NCBI GenBank assembly: GCA_022539475.1
Contig: VCMS01000004.1
Coordinates: 248,001-312,000, forward strand
Direction of reading: 5' to 3'
Source of the DNA: Gracilaria domingensis
Taxonomy: Eukaryota > Rhodophyta > Florideophyceae > Gracilariales > Gracilariaceae
Length of the DNA: 64,000 bases
The notes under the pieces are model-generated. The model worked only from the letters and a program-made list of their open reading frames with translations, ran no database searches and was not told the DNA's origin. A program made the position numbers and the translations under genes. Of the stretch, positions 8,914 to 19,854 are shown piece after piece (position 1 is the first letter of the stretch; each line of letters begins with the position of its first letter).

Positions 8914-10587
8914 CCATCTTGTACTCCTTCTCACTGTCTTTTCGCTTCCCGCGTTTCGTGTGCATGTGACCTGTCCAGCTTGTGTCTCTGCCGAGTCTGT
9001 CTGATTGTTCGACTTTTTTACTTTGCTCAAATGTCTACTTTCAGTGTACACCTTTTTCATCCATTCAACAATGCTTGTTTTCTTCAACACATCACACTTG
9101 GCATCCCGGCCTACATCTAATATCACAATATCTTAGTTTCAAACTTTTGACTTATCCCAAAGCTACCTTCCGAAGAGAATTCTTTTCATAAACGAGCCTT
9201 AGCTAGCTGCTAGATTTTCCACACGCACTCAAAGAATGATGTTTACTCATTTCACTGCGCTCCATTTCGAGTGATTACTTGTATCCGATGTCAGTCTTGT
9301 CCCCTTGACAGCGTCCCCGCGTGCACCTCGCTCTCCCATGGCGAAGATTGCAGCTTTTTATTGTTCTGCCCACGAAAACAAATGATCATCGTCTGCCTGC
9401 GTTCACAACACTAGGGTAAAGCTACTTCATTGACAAACCGCATCCTCTGTAAGCGTTTATGAATACTTTCTTGCATCATTAGGAAAGACGTCACCAAAAC
9501 ACAAGTGTCATCACGAAACTTCTTTTGATGACGTCGTTCGTTTCAAAGGAGTGCGGACGAGTTTTCACAATTTCGAGCAACGACATCGTTCCTTTTCGTA
9601 TTTACGAAGGTAGTTTCCGACGGTACACGCAGTCTCGAATAGAGTTCTTCAAATAGTTCTTCCCGACATTTGCACGGAGAAGCTTCAAACAAATTGCATT
9701 CTTCGTTCGCACAGTGCGTGTCTGTGGGTGCGTGTGAAACAACCAACGTCTTACGAAGCCTCGTGGTTTCCGCATAAATTGATGAGATGTGTTTGAGGCA
9801 CGATGGCCGCAGTCGTTGAAGATGCAATTACTCAGTCAAAAGCAAGTGTCTTCAGTGATCATGGTGATTCCCCGCTTGAAGTATATACCAATGCCCGCTC
9901 CCAAGTCATGATCGTATTTTGGGGACTCGTTTAAACATTTGATAGTGTTTATAAACGCATTTATCTGTTCCCCTCATATGGTTTCTCTACCGATAATAGT
10001 TTCCAATGTAAACCTTCTTCCTTCAACTATCCATGGAAGTTAGGTCGATCCGAAATTGCGTTTGACGCAATGTCTTTGACACTTCCACGTATGTCCCCCA
10101 CGTCACTCATACTAATTTCACACTGAACTGAACGAGAGATGCAATTGCTTCCTGCTTTTCCGTGAAGGTCAATTGCGGATAGTAGTAGTAACTTCTGCAA
10201 GATTTCGGCAACCGAACAGAGGGGTCCGATATCACCTTCATCACTTCATGCGTCTTATCATGGAAAGAAGCATGATCAGGTACGCAATTCCCTCCTTTCT
10301 CCGATTGAGGAACGAGGATTTCTTTCGAGCATCCAAGTTGAAATTGTGACCCTCCCAAGAGAAAAGAGTCGTTTTCTGTACAGCAGCTTATCCGCTCGTG
10401 GTGTCAAGAATCTCTTATCGGGAGCCGGATTTGTTTGACTTTTCTTGCTCTGCCAGACTACCAAACGTAGTGCGGCGATCGTCCTCAATATTGATGATAT
10501 CCTACTGATCACAGAATTTCTTTTTTGCGACGCTGGAAAGTGTGAGCAGAACCATCACCAGTTTTAACTCAAGAACATATGCAAAGA
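8914..10587. other. Intergenic, no confident gene
   Basis: About 1.7 kb of moderate G+C between the 8,251 gene and the 3' end of the DRAM-family gene. A 94-codon minus-strand open frame (9543-9827) has a Cys-containing stretch but no recognised family. No RNA gene or long repeat was seen. Confidence 0.5.
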
Positions 10588-11289
10588 CTACACTTCATCG
10601 CACACTGTTAGGGTTAATCCCACGGGATGAATCAAGTAGCTCAAAACAAGAAGGAACAACGAAGCAATCCCAACCGAAACGTATTCTAGAACAACAACCG
10701 TCAAAACTGCACCATAACTGGCAAACAAACCAATAACAGCAAAGAGGCTACCCAAGAGTGTCAGCAAAAAACAAGGGAGAAGCCAGTATGACGCTTTTTG
10801 GATTGTGGATTCGCGCACAAACCCAAGCCTCAAGGTTAGTACAACACAAGTGGACCACACAAGGAAGCCAAGCCCTGTCAATCCGGCTGCCACAGAATGA
10901 ATTCCAAGGTCCACGTAAAAAGCAGATGTAAAGGCCATAAAGACTGCGGTTGCACAACCTGCACCCAGAGAGACTTTAGCCAATCTTCTGAAAGCGGAGA
11001 CCGAAGAATCATCGGCTTCATTTAAGTTGGCAGAGCACACGTTCCTAAGAGAAACATGTGTTGCGACCACATTAAGGAAGAAAAGAAAAGAACATAAACA
11101 TAGCATGACGGAGAATATTGGACTTTGCTTGGAATCATAGTGCGCATCGGAGACGAACGGAATCCGTTCAATCTGGCGCCACTTTGTCTGCCATGCGTAC
11201 GTGAGTGCCACAGATAGTGCGGAGGTTAGCGAAAGCGATGCGGCGGAAAGAGCAGGAAAAAGGGATCCACGGAAATGGAAACGTTGCAT
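10588..11289 (-). CDS. DRAM/FRAG1/SFK1-family six-pass membrane protein
   Basis: A 233-residue protein with about six hydrophobic segments. The family signature lies after the first segment: ERIPFVSDAHYDSKQSPIF, the counterpart of the PYISDxG...PES-x-IF motif in DRAM and FRAG1 proteins. The remaining segments (MLCLCSFLFFLNVVATHV, LGFLVWSTCVVLTLRLGF, YWLLPCFLLTLLGSLFAVIG, VGIASLFLLVLSYLI) follow with short loops. Family members act in lysosomal autophagy (DRAM), GPI-anchor lipid remodelling (PGAP2/FRAG1) or plasma-membrane lipid regulation (SFK1). Which of these applies cannot be told from the sequence. The start ATG at 11289 precedes the first hydrophobic segment. The gene stands alone, with more than 1 kb of non-coding DNA on both sides. 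Confidence 0.7.
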   Translation of the reverse strand: MQRFHFRGSLFPALSAASLSLTSALSVALTYAWQTKWRQIERIPFVSDAHYDSKQSPIFSVMLCLCSFLFFLNVVATHVSLRNVCSANLNEADDSSVSAFRRLAKVSLGAGCATAVFMAFTSAFYVDLGIHSVAAGLTGLGFLVWSTCVVLTLRLGFVRESTIQKASYWLLPCFLLTLLGSLFAVIGLFASYGAVLTVVVLEYVSVGIASLFLLVLSYLIHPVGLTLTVCDEV

Positions 11290-12989
11290 GCAAAACTAGC
11301 AAATCAGTAGAGTCCAGATCGTTTTGGCTCCGACAAATCAAACCCTGAGCAAAAGCCAAGAAGTCTCTGAGAGATACTGCGACTGTTCACAATGCCTTTC
11401 GGGCTTGTAGAAGTACTGCACACTGCGCAATGGTGCGTTCCCTTCAGCGAATGATTTCAGGAATCGATCGTCGCCTCTAAATCCTGCCAAACTTGAAATT
11501 AGTGTCACAGTGCTTACCTCCAAATGATTCGTCTCCGAAGCACTTCAGAGATTGAGATATGTCTGTACCGCAAATACGTAGAAACGCTTCCGCGTACCAA
11601 AAGTTTTTGTCTTGAAAGAGCGACCCGAGGATCCACAAGTCATAAACGATCAAGACGCGAAGTGATGATGTACAGTAATCACTCCTAATCACTTGGTACG
11701 CTGATTTCTTGGTTGCTTGGAATTAGTCAGCACATTTTGTGTAACTGCTAAGCATCGGCAATTCACACGCTTTCGTTGATGTCCTACATCGTATTTCTGG
11801 CATTTGTACTACATAGATTCCAAGTTGGTCTCACCCACACTTCGCTGGTAGTCATTTCTTCATCGTTGAGAACTTGAGCTCTCACCGTAAGCAATACGCA
11901 CCATAAGCAATATGCACAAGAGCTATTTGGGAACCAACAAGATCGCTGCGATATATCCTTTCATCGAGTATGGTACATTGCTCCAAATTCCCTTTACATG
12001 ATGTGAAATCTGTAAGTGTCATGCAATCCGAGCACCATTGGTGATTGAACCCTTCTGCTTTGCTAAAACTTCGTCCCTTACGGTAAAGAGTCCGAAGAAG
12101 AAGAAGGCACCCTGGACTACAAGGGTAGAAGGCGAACCCTTCCTACAGTACAATGCGAGGAGGCTAACCTTCTTACTGGCTAGTTACGTCACATAACTTG
12201 CGTGGCTTTAGACTTGTGTTCCGTGGGAAAACAATCTATCGGAGTTTTTGTGCGCCTGAATCTCAACTCCAGAATGAGCACATGTAGAGGGCTGATTAAT
12301 CATGTACTGTATCATCTATCGAAGCGTTCTGCTTCTTCTTTGTGTTACGAATTTGCGTTCCTTTGAAGGTGTTTTTCGTCAGAGCAGATGTAATATCGGG
12401 TCCTTTCCATGCCCAGTGTATGCTATTATCGGAAGGCTATCGTGGGTGTATATGTGTGTGACGACATTCGATTCTGGCTACGGGATGGGAAACTGTTCAA
12501 AGCGAATAATGTTAAGAATATGTAGAAGACTGCTTTTGAGCTGAATTGTTGATTCACTTCCAAGCTTTTAGTCATTAGAAGACGCTACGGATTACTCATA
12601 GAACACAACAAACGAAAGCAATGCTATCACAACATATCCCACATCTGAGAGAGAGGAAATAATGAACTATCTGGGACTTAAACAAGAAAAGAGACATTCG
12701 CTCAAGACTTCAATTTATTAATAAAAAATATTAATATTATGCAAGAAACTTTTTGCACCGACTACCGTGTACCTCTGTAGTCAAAGCTTGTACACTACTG
12801 CATGCTAGAGGATTTGGTTGACCCCTTTGTTTGTCATCATGGTGTTGCATTTCTGCTTTCGCCGCGCAGGTTTAGTTCCAGCCGCGCGGCTCCGAATTTC
12901 AGGCCAGACTTCAATTGTTCTCTGAGTTCGCAAACTGAAATTCAGTAAATGGCCATGAAACTTCATCATCCCATATAGCAGTCTGAGAT
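11290..12989. other. Intergenic, no confident gene
   Basis: A stretch of 1.7 kb between the divergent DRAM-family gene and SLU7. Short open frames (for example 11477-11692 minus, 12302-12544 plus) have no family resemblance. A GAAGAAGAAG run with nearby AAGGGT repeats lies at about 12,090-12,150. An A+T-rich patch (12,715-12,745) precedes SLU7 by about 250 bp. Confidence 0.5.
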
Positions 12990-14606
12990 ATGTCGGGTTC
13001 CAACAGTGGTTTCAAAACTCGAGAAGCTTACAAGGCCGCCAAGGAACTAGAGGAGGCCCGAAAGGCTGGTACAGCGCCTCCTGCAGTTGACTCCGATGGG
13101 AAGATTATCAACCCGCATATTCCTGAATACATTGCTCAAGCACCGTGGTACTTGCAGCAAGAAGGACCGTCACTCAAGCATCAACAGAATCATAATGCAA
13201 GGAAGAGGAACTTCGATCAGCTTGGAAAGTGGCTTCCTCGAGGGAAGGTTCAAGGACCGGCGGCTACAAAGTATCGAAAGGGAGCCTGTGGGAATTGCGG
13301 AGCTATGACTCACTCCACAAACAACTGTCTCGAACGACCCCGCCGACGCGGAGCCAAGCTCACTGGGCATGGTATACGTCCTGATGAAGTCATTGGTTCT
13401 GTTAACCTAGACTTTGAAGGAAAGAGGGATAGGTGGAATGGATATGACGATAGAGAGTTTTCAAGAACTCTTCGCCAAAAAGGAGAAGCAGAAGGAGTGC
13501 AAAACGACGTACATAAGAAAGCCGAACATAGTTCCGCGCAGAACAGCAGCTCTAGCGATGACAGCGACGACAGTGATGGTGAAGAGGACGGAAAGGTGGT
13601 ACAGCAATCCGGGGAATCTGCGAAGACGTCTGTGCGCAATTTGAGAATAAGAGAAGATACTGCGAAGTACCTTTACAACTTAGATCTCAACTCCGCTTTC
13701 TACGACCCAAAGTCTCGGTCAATGCGAGCTGATCCGCTTCCTAACGTGGACCCGGACGATAAGGACTATGCAGGTGACAACTTCGTCAGATTTTCTGGTG
13801 ATGTGACGACTCTGGCCAAGATGGAATTAACTACTAGGAAAGCCTCGTCGACTGGGAAACAGTTGCCACATTTACAAGCAGAGCCATCTCGGGCTGAGGC
13901 GGTCTTCCGAGAATTCGAGACTAGGAAGAAGGATTTGCAAGAAAAACGTCGCGCCCAGATTGTTAAAAAGTACGGTGGACAGGAGCACTCTGTTCCGCAA
14001 CCTGGTATATCAGACGTTGCTGAGGTAGGAGCTTCTATCGGGTATGATGCGGAGGGGAACCCCAAGAAAGGGGGTAATATCAGCGCACCGGTAAGTGCTT
14101 ATCCCGAAGATGTACTCGAGAAGAACCATAAGGACATATGGGGCAGCTTCTATGAAGATGGAAAGTGGGGTTATGCGTGCTGTCGACAAACGCAACGTTA
14201 TGCGTTCTGCACTGGGGAGGCGGGTAGGGTGGCTGCCATCGAGACTCGGAAGGAGATGGAAAAACGTGTTGCGGAGGCGGTTGAGAAACGAGATCCAAGG
14301 ACTTTGGTTGAACAATATGCGGAGCGCAGGGATGAAGAGGAGAAAGTTTGTGCTGGTAACGAAAAAGACAGAGCAAAGGCGTTGAAAGAGGAACAACAGC
14401 ATCGGATTCGTCTCGAGCATGAGCTTCGGAAGCAACGGAGCGAAGACACTCGTGTAACTCTCGATGATCGTCAACGAAAGTATAATAGCGTTAGTCAAGG
14501 TGGTCCTGGCAGTCTTAGAGTTTCCGAGGAAGAAATGGAAGCGTATAGAATGCGTCGACAAATGAAGGAGGACCCCATGAACAAATTCCTTTCCCGGAAT
14601 TCGTAA
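12990..14606 (+). CDS. SLU7: Pre-mRNA splicing factor SLU7
   Basis: A 538-residue single-exon gene for SLU7, the step-2 splicing factor that helps select the 3' splice site. The zinc knuckle CGNCGAMTHSTNNC has its ligands at about C100, C103, H108 and C113, preceded by the family segment IPEYIAQAPWYLQQEGPSLKHQ. The later blocks LRIREDTAKYLYNLDLNSA, FYDPKSRSMR and GDNFVRFSGD are also SLU7 landmarks, as are HKDIWGSFYEDGKWGYACC and the charged C-terminal coiled region. Length fits the family (about 380-590). It acts in the nucleus with the catalytic spliceosome. Its presence, together with introns in neighbouring genes, shows that the genome still splices although most genes here are intronless. 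Confidence 0.95.
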   Translation: MSGSNSGFKTREAYKAAKELEEARKAGTAPPAVDSDGKIINPHIPEYIAQAPWYLQQEGPSLKHQQNHNARKRNFDQLGKWLPRGKVQGPAATKYRKGACGNCGAMTHSTNNCLERPRRRGAKLTGHGIRPDEVIGSVNLDFEGKRDRWNGYDDREFSRTLRQKGEAEGVQNDVHKKAEHSSAQNSSSSDDSDDSDGEEDGKVVQQSGESAKTSVRNLRIREDTAKYLYNLDLNSAFYDPKSRSMRADPLPNVDPDDKDYAGDNFVRFSGDVTTLAKMELTTRKASSTGKQLPHLQAEPSRAEAVFREFETRKKDLQEKRRAQIVKKYGGQEHSVPQPGISDVAEVGASIGYDAEGNPKKGGNISAPVSAYPEDVLEKNHKDIWGSFYEDGKWGYACCRQTQRYAFCTGEAGRVAAIETRKEMEKRVAEAVEKRDPRTLVEQYAERRDEEEKVCAGNEKDRAKALKEEQQHRIRLEHELRKQRSEDTRVTLDDRQRKYNSVSQGGPGSLRVSEEEMEAYRMRRQMKEDPMNKFLSRNS

Positions 14607-14811
14607 GACATGTGGGAACGAACAGTGGGGACTGTCTGACGAATGTACTGGTTTCTTAATGCCTTGAACGTTGCTCGATCACATCTTATGATGTCTTGTA
14701 AAGAATGCAACGTCCAGGCAGGATGTTCTTTCATATTAATTGCATCGGGTTAAGACCACACATAAAGAAATCGTGTTCACAGTACTGGTTTTACTTCACA
14801 ACTGTATTACT

Positions 14812-15597
14812 CTATGCGTCTGTCATAGAAGTGTCAGCGGCAGGGGCTTGAGCTTCCGGTTGCTGCTCATTTTCGTCTTCGTCAATCATATCAAGGTATG
14901 GCTTTACATCATCATCTTCGTAAATGGTGAAATCAGCTCCCTTGCCTACGACAGCAACTGCAGTATTTTCCAGAGTGAGCTCAGTATCCTTAGACGAAGA
15001 TACAGTTTCACGTAAAGCGAGCACCGCGTGCTTCGAAAGCTGCTCCAAAGTGCAATCCGGAAATTGTTCAAAAGTTCTCTCAAGGTATGTCTTCGCTCCT
15101 TGGCTCCTGGACCCTATAGCCATGGCGTAGTATTCGTAATAGTTGCCACTGGGACAAGTTTGAAATAGATGAGGGCCAGTTGCGTCGTAACCTGCAATTA
15201 GTAAACCGACTCCATAAGGTCTTTTGCTAGCTCGTTGCGTTGAAACTTGACACTTATCAGCCACAGAAAGCGCAAGGCGTGAGAGCGCGAGCGGGGTTTC
15301 ATACACGTATTTATGGTTCAGACATTCGTTCCGCATGAAACGCGTAAGAACCCGCGCATCCGCAGTTAACCCTGCAATGGCAACTCCGACGTGATCATCA
15401 ATTACGGAAAGCTTCTTCTGATGTGACGCCAGTTCAGAAGCAGATCGTTTCAAAGTAGCCAGCACCACATGGGTTTTCGAGCGAACTCCTACAACAGCCG
15501 ACCCTTGTTTGACAGCCTCCATCGCGTACTCCACTTGATGAAGGCGTCCTTGTGGACTGTATGTAGTAATGTCAGTGTCATACTGATTGCGAAACAT
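14812..15597 (-). CDS. PSMA1: 20S proteasome subunit alpha-6 (PSMA1)
   Basis: A 261-residue proteasome alpha subunit. The N-terminal signature [20 protein letters not shown] followed by [13 protein letters not shown] is the alpha-6/PSMA1 form (mammalian PSMA1 starts MFRNQYDNDVTVWSPQGR). [20 protein letters not shown] and [13 protein letters not shown] are further type markers. The C-terminus is acidic and ends with TSMTDA, as expected for the flexible tail. The subunit is non-catalytic and forms part of the alpha ring that gates the 20S core. The gene is convergent with SLU7, with 205 bp between stops, and has one exon. Confidence 0.95.
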   Translation of the reverse strand: MFRNQYDTDITTYSPQGRLHQVEYAMEAVKQGSAVVGVRSKTHVVLATLKRSASELASHQKKLSVIDDHVGVAIAGLTADARVLTRFMRNECLNHKYVYETPLALSRLALSVADKCQVSTQRASKRPYGVGLLIAGYDATGPHLFQTCPSGNYYEYYAMAIGSRSQGAKTYLERTFEQFPDCTLEQLSKHAVLALRETVSSSKDTELTLENTAVAVVGKGADFTIYEDDDVKPYLDMIDEDENEQQPEAQAPAADTSMTDA

Positions 15598-16428
15598 GTC
15601 GAAAACTGTTCAGAACAGAAAATTGGAGGGATCAATGAAGCAATTGATTCCAGAAGCCTCCCCGGTATATCGTCTCGTGTTGAACAGGGTATTCCTCCGC
15701 GGATCGCACTGGTTAGAGGGGGGGGAGGACGGTTTTGTCCGCAACGATTCAAGCTGAGAGTGTGTCGCTGAACAGGTTTGTGACGGTCTTGCACCGAGCT
15801 CCAAGCCCCAAAAAGAAGATCTATGGGCAAGGATGTATCAATGATAAAGAGAAGGTCTGGAAGGTACTCGGGGCTAAAGTGACTATCACAAGGAAGTTCA
15901 CGAACGCTGGATCAAGAGCGCATTGCTCCCAAGGAGCATGGTCGGAATTTCCGACTCGGAATGGTGGAACGCGCACAATTTTTCGGTACTGGGCTGGTAG
16001 CTGATAGCACATTGCTGATTGATCTATTTTGTGAACGGCCAAAAGCGGATCAGATCTGAATCAGATGAGCTCAGCTCTTGAAGTTCGGATTTGATCTCCG
16101 ATGATGGGGGTTCCAATCTGAGCTTGTGCCGTTCGGTCTGTCTATCAACCTGTCGCTTGAACAAGTCTGAAGTGAAAGCTTCAGATTCAAGTGCCCTCGA
16201 ACCAACGGTTGGACTGTCTCGAATGAACCACGGACTAGCTTGGATTCCCAATTCTGGAGCCGAAGTCTTTTCAAGGGTCGATAGTTTCGTATCTCCCTGT
16301 CGAAAAAGTCCCCGATTCCGATTCTTGCTGAAAGAGGTCGTGCCGCGTTTGGCTTGAAGCCCATGTTATCGACAGTGAAAACTGCCGACAACTGAAGTAA
16401 CCACAACTCTCTTTGGCCGACGGGGGAG
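15598..16428. other. Intergenic, no confident gene
   Basis: An 831-bp divergent interval between PSMA1 and the lumenal FKBP gene. Overlapping short open frames exist on both strands but none resembles a known protein. A run of nine Gs lies at about 15,718-15,726. Confidence 0.5.
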
Positions 16429-17200
16429 ATGGGTCAGCACACCACAGCATTCGGCGTTTCGTTTCCCTTAGGGGTACAATCATGCTCGTCTCGTAATCTT
16501 CGCCCGAATAGGCTGACCTCATTCCGCATGGGACTTGAGCCAGGGGCCGATGCAAAAGTATCACGTCGTACATTCGTCGCGTTCATCGCCTCTTTACCAT
16601 TGACATACAAATCCAAGTCTGTTAAGGGTGCTCCGGAGTATGACGCTATCAGGACACGTCGTTACGTCGACCTCGGCCGTCCTCCGGCGGATAGAAAACC
16701 TCCGACATTCATTGACAACGTCCCAATATATCCCATTGACGAGCTAAAGATTCAAGATATTGTCGTGGGAAACGGAGGTACAGTTAAGAATGGGTCATTG
16801 GTAGTAGCGAGATGGGTAACTATCCTAGACAATGGATCCACACTCGATGATACCAACGAGAATAATCCAGCTATGTTTCGGCCGGGAGCTCATCAGGTAC
16901 CGCCAGGTGTAGAGGACGCTGTAGTTGGTATGCGCGTTGGCGGTATGCGTCGTGTGTACGGTACATCTGAACGAATATTGACGTAAGTTTTTTCAGTCAG
17001 TTTGAGAAGTAGAGTGACATGCATTCCAAAATCTCTCGGCTTTAGCTGTACACTAACTCCGTTGCTGTTAATGTCTGGTTTTCCCAAACAGGAATGTTAC
17101 GTTGGGATATGATATCGGTGAACGCAGCCCTGTACCTAATCAATCTAACATCTACATCGACCTTTTTGTAGATCAAGTGGATCCATACGGAACACGATGA
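16429..17200 (+). CDS. Thylakoid-lumen FKBP-type isomerase, two exons
   Basis: Exons 16429-16982 and 17092-17200 encode 220 residues. The 109-nt intron has a GTAAGT donor, a CACTAAC branch-like motif about 35 nt before the acceptor, and a CAG acceptor. Splicing restores one frame (LT|NVTLGYD). The N-terminus is bipartite: a transit-like segment (MGQHTTAFGVSFPLGVQ) and then a twin-arginine signal at residues 45-58 (SRRTFVAFIASLPL), predicting Tat export to the thylakoid lumen. The FKBP core follows, with DIVVGNGGTVKNGSLVVARW, FRPGAHQVPPGVEDAVVGMR, GGMRRVYG and a final YIDLFVDQV strand. Several aromatic residues of the classical FK506 pocket appear replaced, as in many lumenal FKBPs, so isomerase activity is uncertain. 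The lack of an ER signal peptide indicates a primary plastid. Confidence 0.85.
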
Positions 17201-17288
17201 CACAAGCTTGGTATTCGAGAAACAAACAAGTGCTACGTATCCTGTACCAATTTTGCCGAGCAGAGGTTTGCATTACATTATGCCACAT

Positions 17289-18440
17289 TTAAAGCCCCTC
17301 TGATGGATCAACGTCGTCCAAACCGGGAAGAGGAAAACGCAGAATTGCTGCAACGCCAGTCATGGAATCCAGACGCTCACCCGTGACATGTTCGGATGAG
17401 AATCTTACCACTGTAGCGCCAGCTTGCTCGACGCTTTCCAGGAGGGCAATGTATTTCTTCCTTAGTTGCACATCGGCTGATCGAAAAAGCTTGTTGGTAA
17501 CAAGCAGTTGCTGCACAGCTCCCATCTCAGAAGCGAATTTGACGTGCGCCGGTCCGTAAACAGCACGATCAGAATCTTTGTGCATCATTTCAAAGAATTC
17601 ATCCAGTACGCGAACTTCTGCAACGGCTTTTGTGCTAGCGAGTCGTGTCTGCAATTCTGGGCGCGACAGAACTTCTTGAAAAGCGTGTTTATGTCCGGAA
17701 GAAGAGTGACAGAGAACGACCTTCGACTTGTTCTCTATAAAGTCGCGCAAGTCATGGCGAGATGCCTCCAATTGTGCAAATTTGAAGAACTCGTCTTTGA
17801 CGAACCCTGGGGAAGCGATGAGCAAAACTTTCAGGCGAGAAAGCTCCAAGGATTGCATCAGCGCTCGGAAAACATCGCCGAAAAACTTCTTCATAGCGCT
17901 GTCTCTATTGTACAGAGCATTCTTACCTTTCCGTGGGATTGCTGTTTCGACTCTAGCCCGAGTAATTGTTAACGACCGCGATACCAGCATGATGTGCGCA
18001 AGCCCGTCCTGCATAACAATGGCACCCAATTCAGCATCTGTCTGCGGATCCAGCGCGGTTTCCAGATGTTCCAAGTGTACAACATCCCAAGCTTCTTTGA
18101 AAAGTGTAAACGCGCGATGGGGCTCCAATTCAAGTGTGTGATGGGAGCCCGAAGAGACATGCTGGTTCTCCGAAGCAACACGACCTGAGACGCGTATTTG
18201 AGAGACAGAAGCGTCAAACTCGAATGACAAGATGATAACAGTTAAGGTGAGTCTCATTCTTTGCGCAGAGACACTGCCCGTGGCAGTTTCAGACTGCACC
18301 TTCCGAATAGTTGAGCATCGCAATTGATCACCCTCACTTAGCAAGTTGTAGACATGCCACATATCCTCAGCGTCGGCTGCTTCCAGTCGAACACTCCCCG
18401 TTCCAGTCTTCGTATCAATACTTCTCGATATTTGACGCAT
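17289..18440 (-). CDS. PELO: Pelota/Dom34 ribosome-rescue factor
   Basis: A 383-residue single-exon gene for Pelota. The N-terminal Sm-like domain contains the TGSVRLEAADAEDMWHVYNL block, common to the family's start. The central domain has QDGLAHIMLVSRSLTITRARVETAIPRKGK and the C-terminal domain includes GPAHVKFASEMGAVQQLLVT. With Hbs1 and ABCE1 the protein splits stalled ribosomes in no-go and non-stop decay. It resembles eRF1 but lacks the GGQ motif needed for peptide release, as is normal for Pelota. It is convergent with the FKBP gene (88 bp apart). Confidence 0.95.
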   Translation of the reverse strand: MRQISRSIDTKTGTGSVRLEAADAEDMWHVYNLLSEGDQLRCSTIRKVQSETATGSVSAQRMRLTLTVIILSFEFDASVSQIRVSGRVASENQHVSSGSHHTLELEPHRAFTLFKEAWDVVHLEHLETALDPQTDAELGAIVMQDGLAHIMLVSRSLTITRARVETAIPRKGKNALYNRDSAMKKFFGDVFRALMQSLELSRLKVLLIASPGFVKDEFFKFAQLEASRHDLRDFIENKSKVVLCHSSSGHKHAFQEVLSRPELQTRLASTKAVAEVRVLDEFFEMMHKDSDRAVYGPAHVKFASEMGAVQQLLVTNKLFRSADVQLRKKYIALLESVEQAGATVVRFSSEHVTGERLDSMTGVAAILRFPLPGLDDVDPSEGL

Positions 18441-18887
18441 GGTTTTCTTTGGGATTATCGTTCAACGGAGAGGGAGGGTACTCAGTCCAAAGTCAGAAAC
18501 TGATGTTAGGAGAACTACTTGTCTGCGGCTGGTAGTTACTAAATACCTCTGTAGCAAGAATATGTCGTTGGTTCACGTCGATTACGTCTGAACGCGAAGA
18601 ATGCCCATCAACATAGTTTGTGTCCCGTGAGAACTTCAGCAATTCGCCGCTTGGCCGTCCCCAGCGCTTGAGAAGAGAAACGCTCTCATGTGGTTTCGTC
18701 TATGCCGCCCGCTTAAGAAAGGAAGTTAATGTGGGTATCGAGAGCCTGTCTTAACAAGCGATGTTGAGAAGCTCTTCAGCTGCCAGATGTGTTGTGTTAT
18801 CGTCGGTGTGAACGAACGTGACAGCTTCTATTTGGGCAATTTGTACGTCACAACTTGTGACTCACACTGTGAGTCTCACAGGTCGTG

Positions 18888-19046
18888 ATGTTGAAAACGC
18901 TCGCAAAAAGAATTGTACGTTTTAAATTTTTGTATGCCGTCTCTAGCTACACGTAGCAGCGTCGTAAATCAGGACGCTGCTACTGGGCGCCGGTCCGCAT
19001 ACAATAATTAAAAAAGTCCAATTCTTTTAACGAACGTTTTCAACAT
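18888..19046. repeat. Fold-back (MITE-like) element, 159 bp
   Basis: The ends are imperfect inverted repeats. The left end ATGTTGAAAACGCTCGC is mirrored by a right end finishing CGTTTTCAACAT, and similarity continues for about 28 bp (AAAGAATTG against CAATTCTTT). Inside, TGTATGCCG pairs with the CCGCATACA further right. An inner hairpin (GTAGCAGCGTC with GACGCTGCTAC) sits at the centre. The whole unit can fold into one long stem. No clear target-site duplication is visible. It could be a small non-autonomous DNA transposon or a structured regulatory element. Confidence 0.55.
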
Positions 19047-19218
19047 TTTCTAAACGGATAAAACGTTTTAATCACGTTCGGAACTTTATAAATCAGTTTG
19101 AAGAGTTCAAGTTCCAATTGTGGACTTGCGGATAACGGAACCAGACTAGAACTGCGACGCACTGAGTCAAACAACACCCGAGATAAAATTTCGGCACACA
19201 ATGGGGCGTCCTAGAGCT

Positions 19219-19259
19219 CTGTTCGTTCTCTGACAAAAATTTTGTTAGAGAACGAACAG
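19219..19259. repeat. 20-bp-arm hairpin
   Basis: Arm 1 is CTGTTCGTTCTCTGACAAAA (19219-19238). Arm 2 at 19240-19259 is its reverse complement with a single mismatch, and the loop is one base. Similarity continues outwards with a 2-bp offset (AGAG and CTCT). Confidence 0.8.
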
Positions 19260-19854
19260 CTCTATTTAGTCCACAGCTGCGTTGGTACTGGCAAAGGTAG
19301 ATAATAAGAGCAGTAAATCCGATAGACTGTGAGCCTGTTTCATAGAAGCGTTGCAGAAGGCTTTCAGCTTCGTGTATAAACCTTGCGACAAATCTTGAGC
19401 CTGAATTAGCATTTCTAGTCACGCCGAACAATCGAAAAAATCCGGAAACCCAGGCGTGATTCGCAGAATCATTTTTGATCCACGGAGGTAATCTATTTAT
19501 CGTGACTCACGATTCGCCCAGTGTCACGATTCGTGAACAAGGAATTCACGTTTACATAAACGCAGAGAAACTTGGAATACAAGTTCTAGACGCATTCGTA
19601 GATCATAGATAGCCCTCAGTTATCTACTTTCAGTGTTCCCTTGCAACTTCCGCCTGGCATATTCCGGCGAGGTATGAATTTGAAGCGTTCACGAACATCA
19701 GAAAGCTCAGACATCTCGAAGCTCTTTGGAGGACCTGAAGGATTGGTTCACCCCCAAATAATTCATATTTGAGCAGCAAAGAGTGCCCGTACAACTGCCC
19801 CAAGAAGCTGTCGTTAACCCTAAAGGTAACGAAGACGGAGCAATCTAACCGGAA

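Larger units (their letters stand above)
18441..19854. other. Intergenic with two fold-back structures
   Basis: A 1.4-kb divergent interval between PELO and AAMP. It contains no supportable gene. It holds a 159-bp inverted-repeat element (18888-19046) and a short hairpin (19219-19259), listed separately. It also has several palindromic motifs around TCACGATTCG near 19,505-19,550. Confidence 0.55.
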
